Assembly: GCF_030848805.1 (NCBI RefSeq)
Contig: NC_092369.1
Coordinates: 620,001 to 684,000, forward strand
DNA length: 64,000 nt
Direction: 5' to 3'
From: Temnothorax longispinosus
Taxonomy: Eukaryota > Arthropoda > Insecta > Hymenoptera > Formicidae
The notes below the pieces were generated by a model. The model searched no databases, had not been told where the DNA came from, and worked only from the letters and a program-made list of their open reading frames with translations. Positions 49,860 through 61,239 of this stretch are shown here, piece after piece. Both the position numbers and the translations under genes were made by a program. Each line of letters begins with the position of its first letter. The first letter of the stretch is position 1.

Positions 49860-52800
49860 TGCAATAAATTTTTTACAGTTATTTAGATAGTTAAATCGAA
49901 TCGATTTAATTATTAGGAAGAAGGTTTTAATGTTACAACCATAACTGTGTTTTAAGTTCCGACAAAGAATCGGCGCGCAGTTTTATAAGTTGGAAAAATA
50001 TATATACGTATACACATAAATTAATCTTAGGCTACTAAAGATCTAAGCTCAGACCGTGAATGGCATTTTATTCTAATAATTTGGTAATATATTTGGAATT
50101 TTCCAAAAGACTTATTCCATAATTCCGACGTATCTTTACGTCCGTTTATATAGAATCATTCCATACGTACTTATATCATTGTTATCGCCATACCTTACGC
50201 GGTAACAAGTTCATATATCTTGATACTCGTGTAATGTAAGCCATAAAATTGCAAAGCCATCGCGATACGATGTCGTGGTACTTTGTTACCGGGAACTCAA
50301 GAATAAGGAAGAGCTCATAATAGATTCATGACAAAAGTTAGTGCGCCATCTGATACGTCGCCATTTCAACTATATTACTTCCGTGCACTCTCGTAGGAAT
50401 AGTCGTCGAACGAAATCGACGCGCGACAAACGTTTATCGTAGCCGACCGGTGTTCGCAGAAGCGGATACCTACGTTGCCGCGCGAAGAATCGAGACTCTG
50501 TCGTCTATCCCGCCCCATTAGCGCGGTATTCTTATGCGGCCGGCGAATTTCCATTCCGCGACGCATAATTTGAATTTCCCCGTCGTCGGTGGGATTACGA
50601 ACGGCGCGGCTCTTGTGTAACCGGAGACGATTTGCATCGAAAACAGCGAACTCTCGAGCAAGCCCGCCCGAGCCGTCTCGAAAAACTCGGAGAACGCGTC
50701 GCGTAAACGTGTGAATACACTTTTTTGAAAACGTTGCAATTCCCGGCGACCCACGAAGCGACATGGTGGCAGCTATTGTGCTAACTCAGCTAACTGCTAG
50801 CAGATTCACGATGTTTCAGACATTAATATTATTTACCGTTCTTATTGCTTCTTTTTATGTGATTTTTATGAGTCATTATCATAAGATAATTCCTATCTCC
50901 TAGATAGGAGATTCCCTAAGATGGATTCCCTTCATTGGGAACTTAATCTAGCCTAATCTAACCTAACCTAACTTATTCTAGGGAACTGTTAAATAATAAG
51001 CATTAAATTGAGTTAGACCTTAATATGTCTATGACAAAAACGCGCCATTCCACTCTCAAATGTCGTAGATATTGCCCGCCGACAGAGCCATAAAAACGAC
51101 ATATGCGACGAAGGGCGTGAGTCGCCATAACTTTCGCCGTATTGCGTGAACATCGCCATTTGAAATTGCATTATATCTTTAGGTGCGCAAACCCGTTGGC
51201 GGGGGATCAGATTCATTATATCTCCTAATGATTTTCACTGAGCTGTTACAACCGATAGCATGCAGCAGTTACTTCGAAACTTTCGTTTGCGGTTTACTGT
51301 GAATTAGACTTGCGAGAGCGGATTACAGGACTGTATTTTATGGGCGCGCGGAGTCTGTAATATTTTAACTTGTAGATGATATCGCAGATATTGTACCCCA
51401 TCTCGTGTTCCGCGTTCCCTTTAAATATCATTCACGCAAAGATGAAAGTTCCAGCTTTGTGCTGTACTATCTAATCAATGATAATTGGAATTAATGAATA
51501 ATTTTTAGATTTTTAATAACGACTATTTGAGCTCCATTGAGATTTTAACAAAAAAATCTATTTTATTAATTTTTTATTAATTATACAAATAACATCTATA
51601 TATCTATTTATCGATCAAACAGACTAATCGTTCACACTTGAATCTGTTTTATATTCCCCTCATGTGAACAATAATTTATTATACAAAAATATAAGAAAAC
51701 TTTTAATTCAAGATTTTACGCCACAGTGCAGATATAATAGTGCATAATTTCTCGTTTTTTTATCTTTCTAATATGGACATAACGGTATTATAATGCGATG
51801 ACATCGGCAGACCCAAAGCGTTGAAGCGCGATTTGAGAAAGCAGGAGTTACGATCAACGTTCGAGCCGACGACGCCGCGCCGCGTGGACAACGAGATTCG
51901 CCGTTGCGTCATTACGTACGTCGCACGCGTTACATCAAGAGCTATATACGCGCGGCCGTAAAACCACCGGCGGACATAAAAAAAAAGCTAAGGGGCGTCT
52001 AGAGAGGCGGGAAACTATTTTACGAGGGATCCATTTGAATTTATTCACTCTACGGACATTTATTCGCTGCGGCGTTCGTTCCCTCGCCGTGAGTCACATT
52101 TCCGCATACACCTAAGATCGGATTTCGCGACTAGACTTCTATTCACATTGTATCTTGTGCGAATAAAAAATATATAATAGTTATCATAAAGTCCACGCAT
52201 GTATATTATACTTACTAATAATTAATAATTCCGATTGGAACTGCGAATTTCGAGATCGGCATGCAATTGCTAACGAAACAAATAACATCGATGTCCTCGA
52301 GTAAAACTTTGCGACTGAAACGACTCCGTTTTTCATTCTATTATCGATGTTTGGATAGTATTCCAAACGACTGAAAAGTTTCTGACATTTCGCGAACAAG
52401 CGGAAAGACGATTCTGATTGAAACGTGGTTACAGAGATCGTCATGTCGTAATTGGCGTATCACTCAAACGGAAGCACTGAGTTTTAATTAATTGATTTCA
52501 TCAATTTAGAGTTAAAAAAATTTTTTAAACAATCTAGAAATCTGAAAAAAAAGTTAATATTGACATGTTACGCGTTTTAAATTTCTAAACTAACAATGGT
52601 CTTTTAAAAAGTTGAAACGCAATGATACATTGAGGTTTCTCTGAAACAAATAAATAAAATATATTTGTCACAGAGAGAATATATATAAAAGTAATAAAAT
52701 GCACGACAGAAAATTTTTTTTATTTAATTTGCGTCATACGCAACGCGATGGAACAAAGCATTCGTAGAGATACGTGGATAAATATTGAAAGCAAACAGCA

Positions 52801-53531
52801 CGTCGCTTTTAATCCCGCAATTGCATTCGCGCGGAGCGAAACGCCAAAATGTATCAAGTAGCTTTGTATTGCTGAGAGTCATCGGGTATCGCGATAGCAT
52901 GTCACAGGGCCGACATTTACAAGGGTTTTCGCGATAAATCTCGCCCTTGAGCTTGACTCGTGGCCGTTACGGGATATGCAATATTTTCGCTTTCGCGATT
53001 TTCGCGACGTGGCGCACAAAACCCCAGAAACCAAAGGAAATAATTCGATAGGTATATGTACGTGTACACACGTATACACGCGAAAACACGCAAGCACACT
53101 GACATGACAGACTGTCCGCAAATCGTTTAACTCGGCGATTCAATTAACATGGAAACCCCGTATAGCTTCGTCAATATTTTCTACCTCAGTCGCGGGCTCA
53201 AATGCGCCCGCACAAACCATTTGTGGAAAGGAATATCAATTACGCGCGATCTCTAATTCAAACCATCATGCGACATTAAAGCATCTACTACGATCTACGG
53301 AATGGACTTCGCACCCCGGTAGTTTATATATATGTACCAATTAATATTGCATGAAACGCACACAGCAAAATGTATCTGCCTCATGCACCTTAATATCGTA
53401 CTGCAAATCGAGAAGGAATGTTTAACAGTTGATGCATCTTAAGAAATATGTGTATATCCTTATTTTTTCTTAAATACAGTTTTATATTTTATGTTGATAG
53501 AATTCTCAGAATTTATTATCACGAGTATTTA
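49860..53531. other. Non-coding stretch
   Basis: AT-rich with a CpG-rich patch at 50360-50770. A short telomere-like CCTAA run is listed separately. 51780-52110 is CpG-rich without a supported exon. Confidence 0.35.
50947..50977 (-). repeat. Short interstitial TTAGG-like repeat
   Basis: Three to four imperfect CCTAA units (TCTAACCTAACCTAACTTA), equal to TTAGG on the minus strand, the usual insect telomere unit. Too short to mark a telomere. Confidence 0.6.
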
Positions 53532-53721
53532 CACGGAGAAAAATATTAGCAAATTATTTGTTACTATAGTGACAACAAACATTTGATTTGCTGCGAGTAG
53601 CAAACTTTTTGCTATTGCAACAAAAGGTTTGGTACTATTGCTCAATTAATTAGCTCTCGCAGCAAACCAAGTGTTTGTTGTCACTATATAGTACCAAATG
53701 ATTTGCTAATTTTTCTCCGTG
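53532..53721. mobile_element. Palindromic MITE with TA duplication
   Basis: 190-bp element starting CACGGAGAAAAATATTAGC and ending in the complement, flanked by TA on both sides (53530-53531 and 53722-53723). Arms pair through GTGACAACAAACA and TTTGCTGCGAG blocks. Non-coding. Confidence 0.85.
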
Positions 53722-53890
53722 TATGTTTGCATACCTTAGAGAAAGATGTATTTTCTCGTTGGTAAATTCTATCATACTTTTTATAATAATCTAAGATTTA
53801 AGTTTCTTTAACATGCACTTTTCTACATTACTGAGAACTGCATGTTCTATATTACTGCATTCTGCATATAGTTTATGGTATATTTTTCAG

Positions 53891-54028
53891 GAATTTTTCT
53901 TCTAAGAAAAAATCGGCAAGGACAGGAACGACAAATGAATAAAAAATGGCATTGAGTTAGAATGAACTTTAAATATTTCGGTCTACGCTATCAAACGAGT
54001 CTGTGTGCTCTTTCTCAACTCGATACTG
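53891..54028 (+). other. Possible untranslated exon
   Basis: A strong acceptor (TATTTTTCAG ending 53890) and a strong donor (CTG then GTAAGTAAG, donor at 54029) bound 138 bp. All three plus-strand frames contain stops, so if spliced it is untranslated or part of a long non-coding RNA. Confidence 0.25.
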
Positions 54029-54261
54029 GTAAGTAAGAGCAACCCCACGGCAGTAAATTTTTACGAGTGAGAAATCTTAACGAATTCAGGACAAACGAGG
54101 ACTGAAAATAAAAGATGCGGTTGTTCCGCAGAAACTCGCTGGAGAAGAATGTAGCAATTACTTAAGTGCTCCCACTTGTTTGCGAACGGAAAATCTAGTT
54201 TATGGGATTTGTATGCCAACAGGTGCTAGCAAAGAGCAGAACCATGCTAGACTTTTCTCCA

Positions 54262-55345
54262 CGTAAAAGTCATTCCGCCTTACGTCGGACTTTCAAATCG
54301 TTCACCGCAGTTTTCCGTCCACTCCTCGTAGATTGTGTTGCCTCAAAAGTTTCGCTTGCTTGTTGCGGAATAAACAAGCATTAGAGAAGGAAGATAAATC
54401 GCCATGCGTATGCATCCTCGCACACTTACGCGTTCTCTATTATCTCGATTAAGGAACGTGTACATGTACGAAGATGTATTTATATTATTCTCCAAAAAGT
54501 TCTTTTAAAATTTTCTCTTTTGCGCAAACTTGTAAACTTGAAAATTTATATCATGAATTTTTGCGATAAAAACACGAATTTGAATTATGTTTTACATATC
54601 TCGCACTTCATTCATCCGCTGATAATAACTGCGAAAAAAAATTTATCTCTTCCCAGTAAGACTCATTAAAGGACAGACTGCGTCGGTTATTCCACCAAAT
54701 AGCGCCGTATTGTTCATATCTATTCATACCGGCGGCGACGCAGGTATGAATAGGTGAGCAGTATCCTCGTACTTTAAATTTCTCGTTTCCGCGGAAACGA
54801 GAGTGTAGCTACTATTCCCGTTTAGTACTGTCAGAAAGTGTCCATTACATCAGGAATGACTTCGCTGACTCGCACGGAACTCATTCGGCTTTATGTTTGA
54901 CTTTTAAATCACCGGCGTTGGCACTAAGGCGACTTTTCGAGCGGCTGATAATTCCGGATTTCCAGATTTTTCTTTGAATGTGCAATAAGCGTCTGTCTCC
55001 TTTTCGCGTTATTAAAACTCCTGGAGGTGTATAGCAAACGGAAAAAGACTATACCGTCGCCAGTTACTGTCTATTATAAAAACATAATATGAAACGTAAT
55101 AAAGAAAGAGAATAAAGTAAGAATAAAGTAAATCTGTAATATACTACAATGATATAAATAATGTATTACAGTGCTACATTTTTTATATCGACAGAGACAC
55201 GGTTTATCTTTCCGCTTTTGATATATTTCGCCTTGAGCAGCGGCGTTTCGCCATTTGCGGCGAAAGAGTGTCCATTTCATCAGCAGCCGACTTCATCGCC
55301 TCATGTAAAACTCATTTCGCTTTATACCTCCGCATTTAAATTCCA
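54262..55345 (+). repeat. Three diverged copies of a 60-80 bp segment
   Basis: Copies begin near 54262, 54842 and 55262 onwards, aligned on an ACTCATT(C)GGCTTTA-like block followed by a GACTTTYAAATC-like block at about 54270, 54890 and 55310. The second and third also share an AGTGTCCATT(A/T)CATCAG block. Spacing is about 620 and 420 bases. Function unknown. Confidence 0.4.
54720..54802. repeat. Two adjacent short palindromes
   Basis: An 11-bp stem (CTATTCATACC and complement, 12-base GC-rich loop, 54720-54753) is followed 27 bases later by a perfect 22-bp palindrome with half-site TCTCGTTTCCG (54781-54802). Confidence 0.8.
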
Positions 55346-57662
55346 GATACTTCCTCGGCGCTTTCTGCCCTCGCGCAATCTCGTTTCCTAGATTTTTAGA
55401 TACACTCACCGGGCGTCCCGTACTCTCAGACTCAACCTCGAAAATTCATATTTCCAACTCTTTCCTTACCGCGCATGCAGAAACGTCGTCCGCCGCCGTA
55501 ACAAAAATCGCGCGATGAAACGCGAATTACAAAGATAACACGTACCGTTATCTTCGTATTCGCTGAATAATTTTAAAGAAATAGGAATATCGTGCTAAAG
55601 CACAAAAGTAGATGAGAGAGAGAAAGAGAGTTATATGTATACTTTTAAAGAGAAAATTCCTTAATGGATTTTCAAAAGATTATTGAAATAATTTAGCACG
55701 CTAGCATTAATAAGTTTCTTTTTCTGCGGTTTCTAATCAGAATATGTAGAAACAGTCTAAAATATTTAATTACTAACCTGAGTTAAAACTGGATTGTACA
55801 ATCAAACCATTATCTTGATGTTTATCGTAAATAGCGAGACAAGAGAGATATGAAAAAAGATCGTAGCTCTTTTATCGTATTTTCACGTTCTTACTTACGT
55901 CCTCACGTACGCACGCGGATGAATTATTTTTATTTTATGGAAAACATTCATTCGGCTCGTTAATCTTAACTTTTCCCATTTGTCGTATTTGATCCCGGAG
56001 TTAGCGCATCTGGGATAACATCCAATATCGCGCGAACGTTCTCACGGGAAACTTGAACAGAGAAATAGTTGAGAAACTACAGATTATCCTTTTCTTCCGT
56101 GTTTTCCCATTAAACTCGGTTAACATTGCACTGTCTCGCACGGACTTATAATCTAACTTATTAGAATTCCATTCCTACATCCTCAGTCTCCATTCCTGAT
56201 GTATCCCCGAGATCTTCCGGTCCCACCTTTATGTCGTCGGTCGGCCTTATCTCCGACCAGTCTCTCTTTCATTAGAAAGTGACCGAAGGGAGTTTCGATT
56301 TAACTGCATAGGCAGTTTCACGGAAAGCACGATGTCAGTCGCGTCGCAATCCATTTAATGGCATAATAGGTTACGCGAATGTAACGAAGGAAGAACTTAT
56401 CATAATGGAAAATCAGGTGACGCTAGACATAAGTTTAAGTCTTTGAATAATAAAGAGATCCCGAAATATAAATTGAAGACACTGCCGCAAAAACGGCAAC
56501 TCTCAGTATATAAAAAGAAAAATGAGAGGTTTTTCTTGACTCTCTATTATATATTCCTACTACTTTTTACCGGTGTTGTCTAATTTGAGATACCATTGTA
56601 TAAAATATATATATTGGATCTCTTTTTCTCGAAATATCTTTGTCTGGATTCGTCACGCGATTTTCTCATTTTCTTCTGGGTATCTTTTTCTCAATAGAAG
56701 CTTTCAAGACCCTGCTCAACGAATCAAGCCGCCGCGCCGCGCCGCGCCGCATTTCGCCGGACCTTCCATTCGAATTTCAAAATTCATGTCCTACCTCGTC
56801 GCATCCTTTTATCTGTCTTTGGCTCTTTGCAATCTGGAACGGACCAATGTTTCACGAGCACGCGTCCCGCGCGCGGTCGAAGTTTAATCAAACTTCTAAA
56901 AGACTTCCGGCGCCGACCCGAGACGCGGACTCGCATTGCGATTCGTCGGATTCAGGACGAACTTCCGGTTTCTACCTCGCATTGTATCTCGCTCTTTCTC
57001 TCGCGTCTTCCTCCCTATTCTTTCTGTCGCTCGCGTCTACTCAGCATCCCACACCCTACATTCTCTTAGAGCTACATTCTCAGTTTCCTCCTCGCTCGCC
57101 CGTCAAGCCGATAGCGCAAGAGTTGCGAGACTCGGCGGAACGAGGATCGCCTTTCGGGAAATTGAATCCCGTTTCGAATCCGCCGGGAGTCTTTCCAGCA
57201 ACGCGTCTGACACGTCGTGCAACGAGTCGCACTTCGGTTTCCTCTTTCACGTCGCTGCGCCGGAATGTTTATGCTTTCGGCTAGAAAGCGGCGCAGCGGC
57301 TTTCCTGCATCACGCCTGAATCAACGACAGGTCACCGGTTAACGATAGAATCTCATCACTTCGCCGCGCCGGAATTCTATGCAAGGGAAATATCTACACT
57401 CGGGCTTTTATATTCAATGACAATGACTTCTTTCGTGGAAACAAAAAAAATAAATAAATAAAATCGATATCCGAGAAAATTCTTAACAGCTGAATCTTTT
57501 CTCGAATATTATGCACTCAACTTTTCCCATATTTTTAAATCTATTTGCATTAATTCTCTAGAGAACTAAAAGTGTAATATAATTTACTTTTTTATGCATG
57601 CATAAAGTAGCACAAACAAATTTTTTATAAGGCTGAATACTCGCTACTTGCTCTTATTCTTC

Positions 57663-58007
57663 ATGAAATTTAAATCGACTAAAGATAAAGCTTTGAACGT
57701 AAACCGGAAGCAACTTGCAATTGCGCCAGTGTATCTTTCATTTGGCGCCGCAGTCTGGTTGTTACAACTTGACATCTTGTTTCTTGGTATACTATTGTCC
57801 GTAGCTACCTTCCTGTTTTGCAAGGGGGTTTACGAGTCTCTCTGTCGCAAAGATAGGAACACCGATTTAACTTTGAGAGGCGGTTTTTACCTTTTACAGC
57901 CCATTACATCGCGTCCGCTGGTTCCGATTAAAAATAAAATTTATACAAATCGAGCTTTTCTCAAGTTAAAGCGAGACAAGCGTATCCACGAAGGAACTTT
58001 TACATGA
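57663..58007 (+). CDS. Hypothetical 114-residue ORF with a hydrophobic core
   Basis: Seen: ATG at 57663 to TGA at 58007. The basic N-terminus (MKFKSTKDKALNVNRKQ) is followed by a hydrophobic stretch of about 40 residues (roughly residues 18-57), long enough for two membrane spans, then a polar, lysine-rich C-terminus. The frame is also open upstream of the ATG. An acceptor-like TTTTTACCTTTTACAG lies inside at 57884-57899, so only the last part could be an exon. The family was not recognised. It could be a small membrane protein, an exon, or chance. Confidence 0.25.
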   Translation: MKFKSTKDKALNVNRKQLAIAPVYLSFGAAVWLLQLDILFLGILLSVATFLFCKGVYESLCRKDRNTDLTLRGGFYLLQPITSRPLVPIKNKIYTNRAFLKLKRDKRIHEGTFT

Positions 58008-58225
58008 TCCTTTAATACGCGAATAAAGCCAATTGTACCAGCTATAATTGTACTAGAGGTATTTTCACGTGAGATTCTGCTCGATCGAATCTGAGACACA
58101 CATAGAGTTCGATCGATCGCCGGAATAATAAACCTAATAATCTTCGCCCGTTGAATAAGTGCCAACAAGTGATATACGATCGCAAAAAAGAAAGGAAAAG
58201 AATCTCGAAAGCAAGTTTTGCAAAG

Positions 58226-58765
58226 GAATCCTAAAGTCATCTGTTTTTATCGATCGAACGCGATTTTTTAAACACGCTATTCTTTTTATTGACTTTACTG
58301 ATATAAAAATCCTTTTCTAAAGTTAAAGTGTATGCACTAATGCACAGCAAACGATTTTATCCGAAAACAAAAGTAATTTCATAAAATCAGATCTTCTTTA
58401 TCTAAGGCTAATAGAGTATTTAAAGCTGTTAACTCGTGACGACTTTGCTCTATATAAAAATTCTACAGTTTGTTGTTGCAAAATGAGAACGCTGTGAAAC
58501 GTGGATTACATAACAAAATAACATAGAGTCCTCAGAATCAGGTTTAGACACCTAATATAAAAGATCAGTGTAGAAAAAGATTAACGTGGATGTGTCCGTA
58601 CGAAAAAGTAGGTACCAGAATATATATCGTTCGCTGTGATGCATTAGTGCATAATACTTTAACTTTAGAAACGGATTTTTAAATCTGTATAAAGCCAATA
58701 AAAAAATTAATTTGTTTAAAAAAAATTGCGTATAATTGGTAAAACAGACGACTTTAGAATCGGAG
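58226..58765. mobile_element. Palindromic element with long diverged inverted ends
   Basis: The left side (58226 to about 58370) and right side (about 58620-58765) pair through TAAAGTC(A/G)TCTGTTTT, TTTATTG(A/G)CTTTA and TTCTAAAGTTAAAGT blocks, plus TGCACTAATGCA at the inner end. Arms are 130-150 bp, imperfect, with weaker pairing extending a further 20-25 bases outward. No transposase frame; no certain target duplication. Confidence 0.65.
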
Positions 58766-59111
58766 CGTAAAATTTAAGTTTCCGCAGATCCATTATTCGT
58801 GCTGACATACGCATGGCCATCGTGTACCTATGCCACTGTATGCAACTGTACACGCAAAACTGTGGATATATCCACGTGGGCCACGTATGTCGCGTAGTAC
58901 CGGGGAAACATTTAATCGCGATAATCACTGCCCCCGCGTGTTTCTCTACCTCCATCAAAAGTTCTCCGGCGCTAATTTGCTTAAAATATTTGGAAGAGCA
59001 AGAGGTGCGTTGAACTCTGCGTCGCCACGGCGCGCCGTGCCGAGTCGCGACCCTAAACCTCGAACGCCACCCTTTCGCACCCTGCACGTACCACAGTGTG
59101 GGTCAATTTTA

Positions 59112-59337
59112 GCTTATATCTCGCGCCCGAGGTCGGGGTAATGTTCGTTAACGAGGACTCGGTCACGTACAAACAGTACGCTTTGCCCTGTAACGCGTCT
59201 AACGCGTGTAACGTTAAGTGCGGCGCGCATGTTGAGTTCTGTAAATGTCAATCGAAACGTGAAACGCCTGAAAAAGATTACGGAATTAATGGGGACTCGT
59301 CCAAATCAGAGAACAATTTAATTACTCCAGCGTGAAT
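59112..59337 (+). CDS. Candidate terminal exon with a cysteine-rich segment
   Basis: Seen: an AG acceptor-like site (TCAATTTTAG ending 59113, approximate) precedes a frame open to TGA near 59335. It reads LYLAPEVGVMFVNEDSVTYK, then six cysteines in about 30 residues (CNASNACNVKCG and CKC), then a polar tail ending NLITPA. GC-rich third positions are visible in the first half. The DNA for NASNACNV is itself a small repeat (TAACGCG). No upstream exon was identified and the family is unknown. Confidence 0.25.
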
Positions 59338-59639
59338 GTCACGTAGAATTCTAGCGCATACAAATACGCTTCTGACATATTGAATTCTTCAATTTTTTAT
59401 AGAGCAAAAATATCCACAAGTTAATCCATATCTAAAAAAGAGATGTAAAGTCGATACTCAAATCTGTCGAAGTTTATTGTTGTCGCTTTTCCGCGATGCC
59501 GATTGGTTCTCTCGCTGCACTTTACTTCATTTGCAGCTGTCATCGTATATTTTGACAGTTGTGTGAATCAAAGAGTTAATATCATCAAAAAGTATGTATC
59601 AAAGAGTTAATAGTGAATAGTAATAGCATAATGTTAAAG

Positions 59640-59678
59640 CCAAATAGCGCGCGCGAAGCGCGCGTCTGTGGTGTCTAG
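59640..59678 (+). mobile_element. Helitron-type 3' terminus
   Basis: A GC-rich hairpin (GCGCGCGC, GAA, GCGCGCGT) is followed by CTGTGGTGT, then CTAG and a T. This is the same architecture as the 3' end of the 28747-30632 Helitron, here on the plus strand. The matching 5' end could not be located, so length is unknown and the copy may be truncated. Confidence 0.55.
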
Positions 59679-59717
59679 TATAGCTGTAAAAATATATATA
59701 GGTATCTTAATACTTTA

Positions 59718-59884
59718 AAGGCCATTGCACGTAACAAAGTTTTAGTTATAATCGTAAGGCTGTAAGGAAATAGACCAATCACAGTCGATTATTCTCCTCG
59801 CGTTTGAAGAATAATCGAGTGTGATTGGTCTATTTTCTTACGGCCTTACGTTAAAACAAAAACTTTGTTACGTGCAATGGCCTT
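59718..59884. mobile_element. Palindromic MITE with TA duplication
   Basis: 167-bp element starting AAGGCCATTGCACGTAACA and ending in its complement, flanked by TA (59716-59717 and 59885-59886). Arms of about 75 bp pair with few mismatches around a short CG-containing loop at about 59800. It lies 40 bases after the Helitron-type terminus. Confidence 0.85.
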
Positions 59885-59886
59885 TA

Positions 59887-61186
59887 GGCGCATAAGGACA
59901 GATTGCGACGCATAAAATTATCCTGCGCCGCGTACCTTCTTCAGCCATATAATATCACATTCTTATGCACGTTATAGCGATATGAGACGCATAGTACTGA
60001 AAATTAATATTAGCATGCGCGGAGACAAAGGAACCTTCCATAATAACAACGTAAAACAAAAAAGGCACACCCGTTCTACTTTCACTGAAATGCCAGTCTA
60101 ATAATCTATAAAAAAAAATTCCGCTGTAGACGCAATTTTCTCTTCTAAAAGAACGAATATAACTTAATTAATTTCAAACTAAACCCCTCTCAGACCGTAA
60201 AAGTTAATGCGCTTTGTGTTCGCGCGCGTACCGAGATGGACATTATTTCCAACAAATGGCTCGGGTAATGTTGGAAGCTGGCATATCTGTTGTCGACAAA
60301 TCGATGACATAGTATTCCAATTGAAAGTATGCTGTCTGCCATCGCGTCAGTATCTGGGAACGCTGGGAACCAATCACTCACGCCTCATATCGGAAAACTT
60401 ACGATTTCAACGATTCTATTTCTCGGCGATACGAATCATTTTTCAAAACTTTGCAATTCTGAGAACAGTTCGCTCTTAAGATAAACAAATAATGTTTTAT
60501 TAAACATAACTACGAACATGTGGATATGATAATTTAATTAGCTTCAAATAAATTAGCAAAAAATAATCTATAGCTGCAAAAATTAATCTTTGTTTTCTTT
60601 CCCTGACATGAACGTTATTACAAAGAGACAATTGCTTGACAACGTCAAAGGAATGTCTGTCACTAACAAATAACGTAAGCATTTCAAATCCCTTATTAGT
60701 GTCGGGCAATTCGCGATTTTTACTTTTCGACGTCGCGAGTCGCTTTTTACGCGCAACAACGACTCGCGATATTCGAACGCAAAGATAACTAATTGGAGAC
60801 ACAAGGCGCGGTAGGATGCGCCGATGCGGTCGCGCGGATGGATGTTTCTTGAGAACACAGGAATAGCGACGAGTCGCAGAGTGCTCTTTTCTCGGCGAAA
60901 AAGGAAGGGTCGTCGGAAAAATACAAAAACACGTCCGCGCGCGAGGGAAAATGTTTGCGGAGTCAACGAAATGTGCTTTCGCGATCGCCCCGCGTGCTCT
61001 TCTCTCTCCTCCCTCTTCCCCTCGACCCCTCGGGTTGAAAGCTCGGACGTGTTACACCTGGACGAAGTTTCTCGCTGGCTACGTTTAAAACGCGATTTGA
61101 AGGCCGCACATTTCGCGTCGCAAAGGTGTGTTTGTCGAGAACTTCAAAGCGCACAATTACGGGACTTCTGAGAGGGATTCGCGCGG
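59887..61186. other. Non-coding spacer ending in a CpG-rich island
   Basis: AT-rich to about 60690, then CpG-rich to 61186 with open frames on both strands and no recognised domain. The island leads into a candidate first coding exon. Confidence 0.35.
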
Positions 61187-61239
61187 ATGTTCAAATATTT
61201 CTTTGTCAACCATTGGCACTTCTACGACGATGCCATGCC
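61187..61239 (+). CDS. Candidate first coding exon with donor
   Basis: ATG at 61187, downstream of a CpG-rich island and of an in-frame TGA, opens 17 codons (MFKYFFVNHWHFYDDAM) plus two bases and meets a strong donor GTAAGTAAG at 61240. The aromatic-rich peptide could be the start of a secreted or membrane protein. No second exon recognised in the remaining 2.7 kb. Confidence 0.3.

Larger units (their letters stand above)
53724..57662. other. Non-coding stretch with dispersed short repeats
   Basis: Contains a possible untranslated exon (53891-54028), small palindromes near 54720-54802, three diverged copies of a 60-80 bp segment, and a CpG-rich island at 56680-57380. The long frame on the plus strand at 56640-57284 begins with TTG, lacks any recognisable domain and overlaps other open frames, so it is not called. 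Confidence 0.35.

Noticed and set aside
50947..50977. Telomere or chromosome end
   Set aside because: Only three to four imperfect CCTAA units in the middle of ordinary sequence.
56640..57284. 214-codon plus-strand open frame
   Set aside because: Starts at TTG, overlaps two other open plus-strand frames, and has no conserved motif; typical of a stop-poor CpG island.
57663..58007. Translocon-associated protein gamma subunit
   Set aside because: Only a loose resemblance in hydrophobic spacing; the characteristic conserved segments of that family are not seen.
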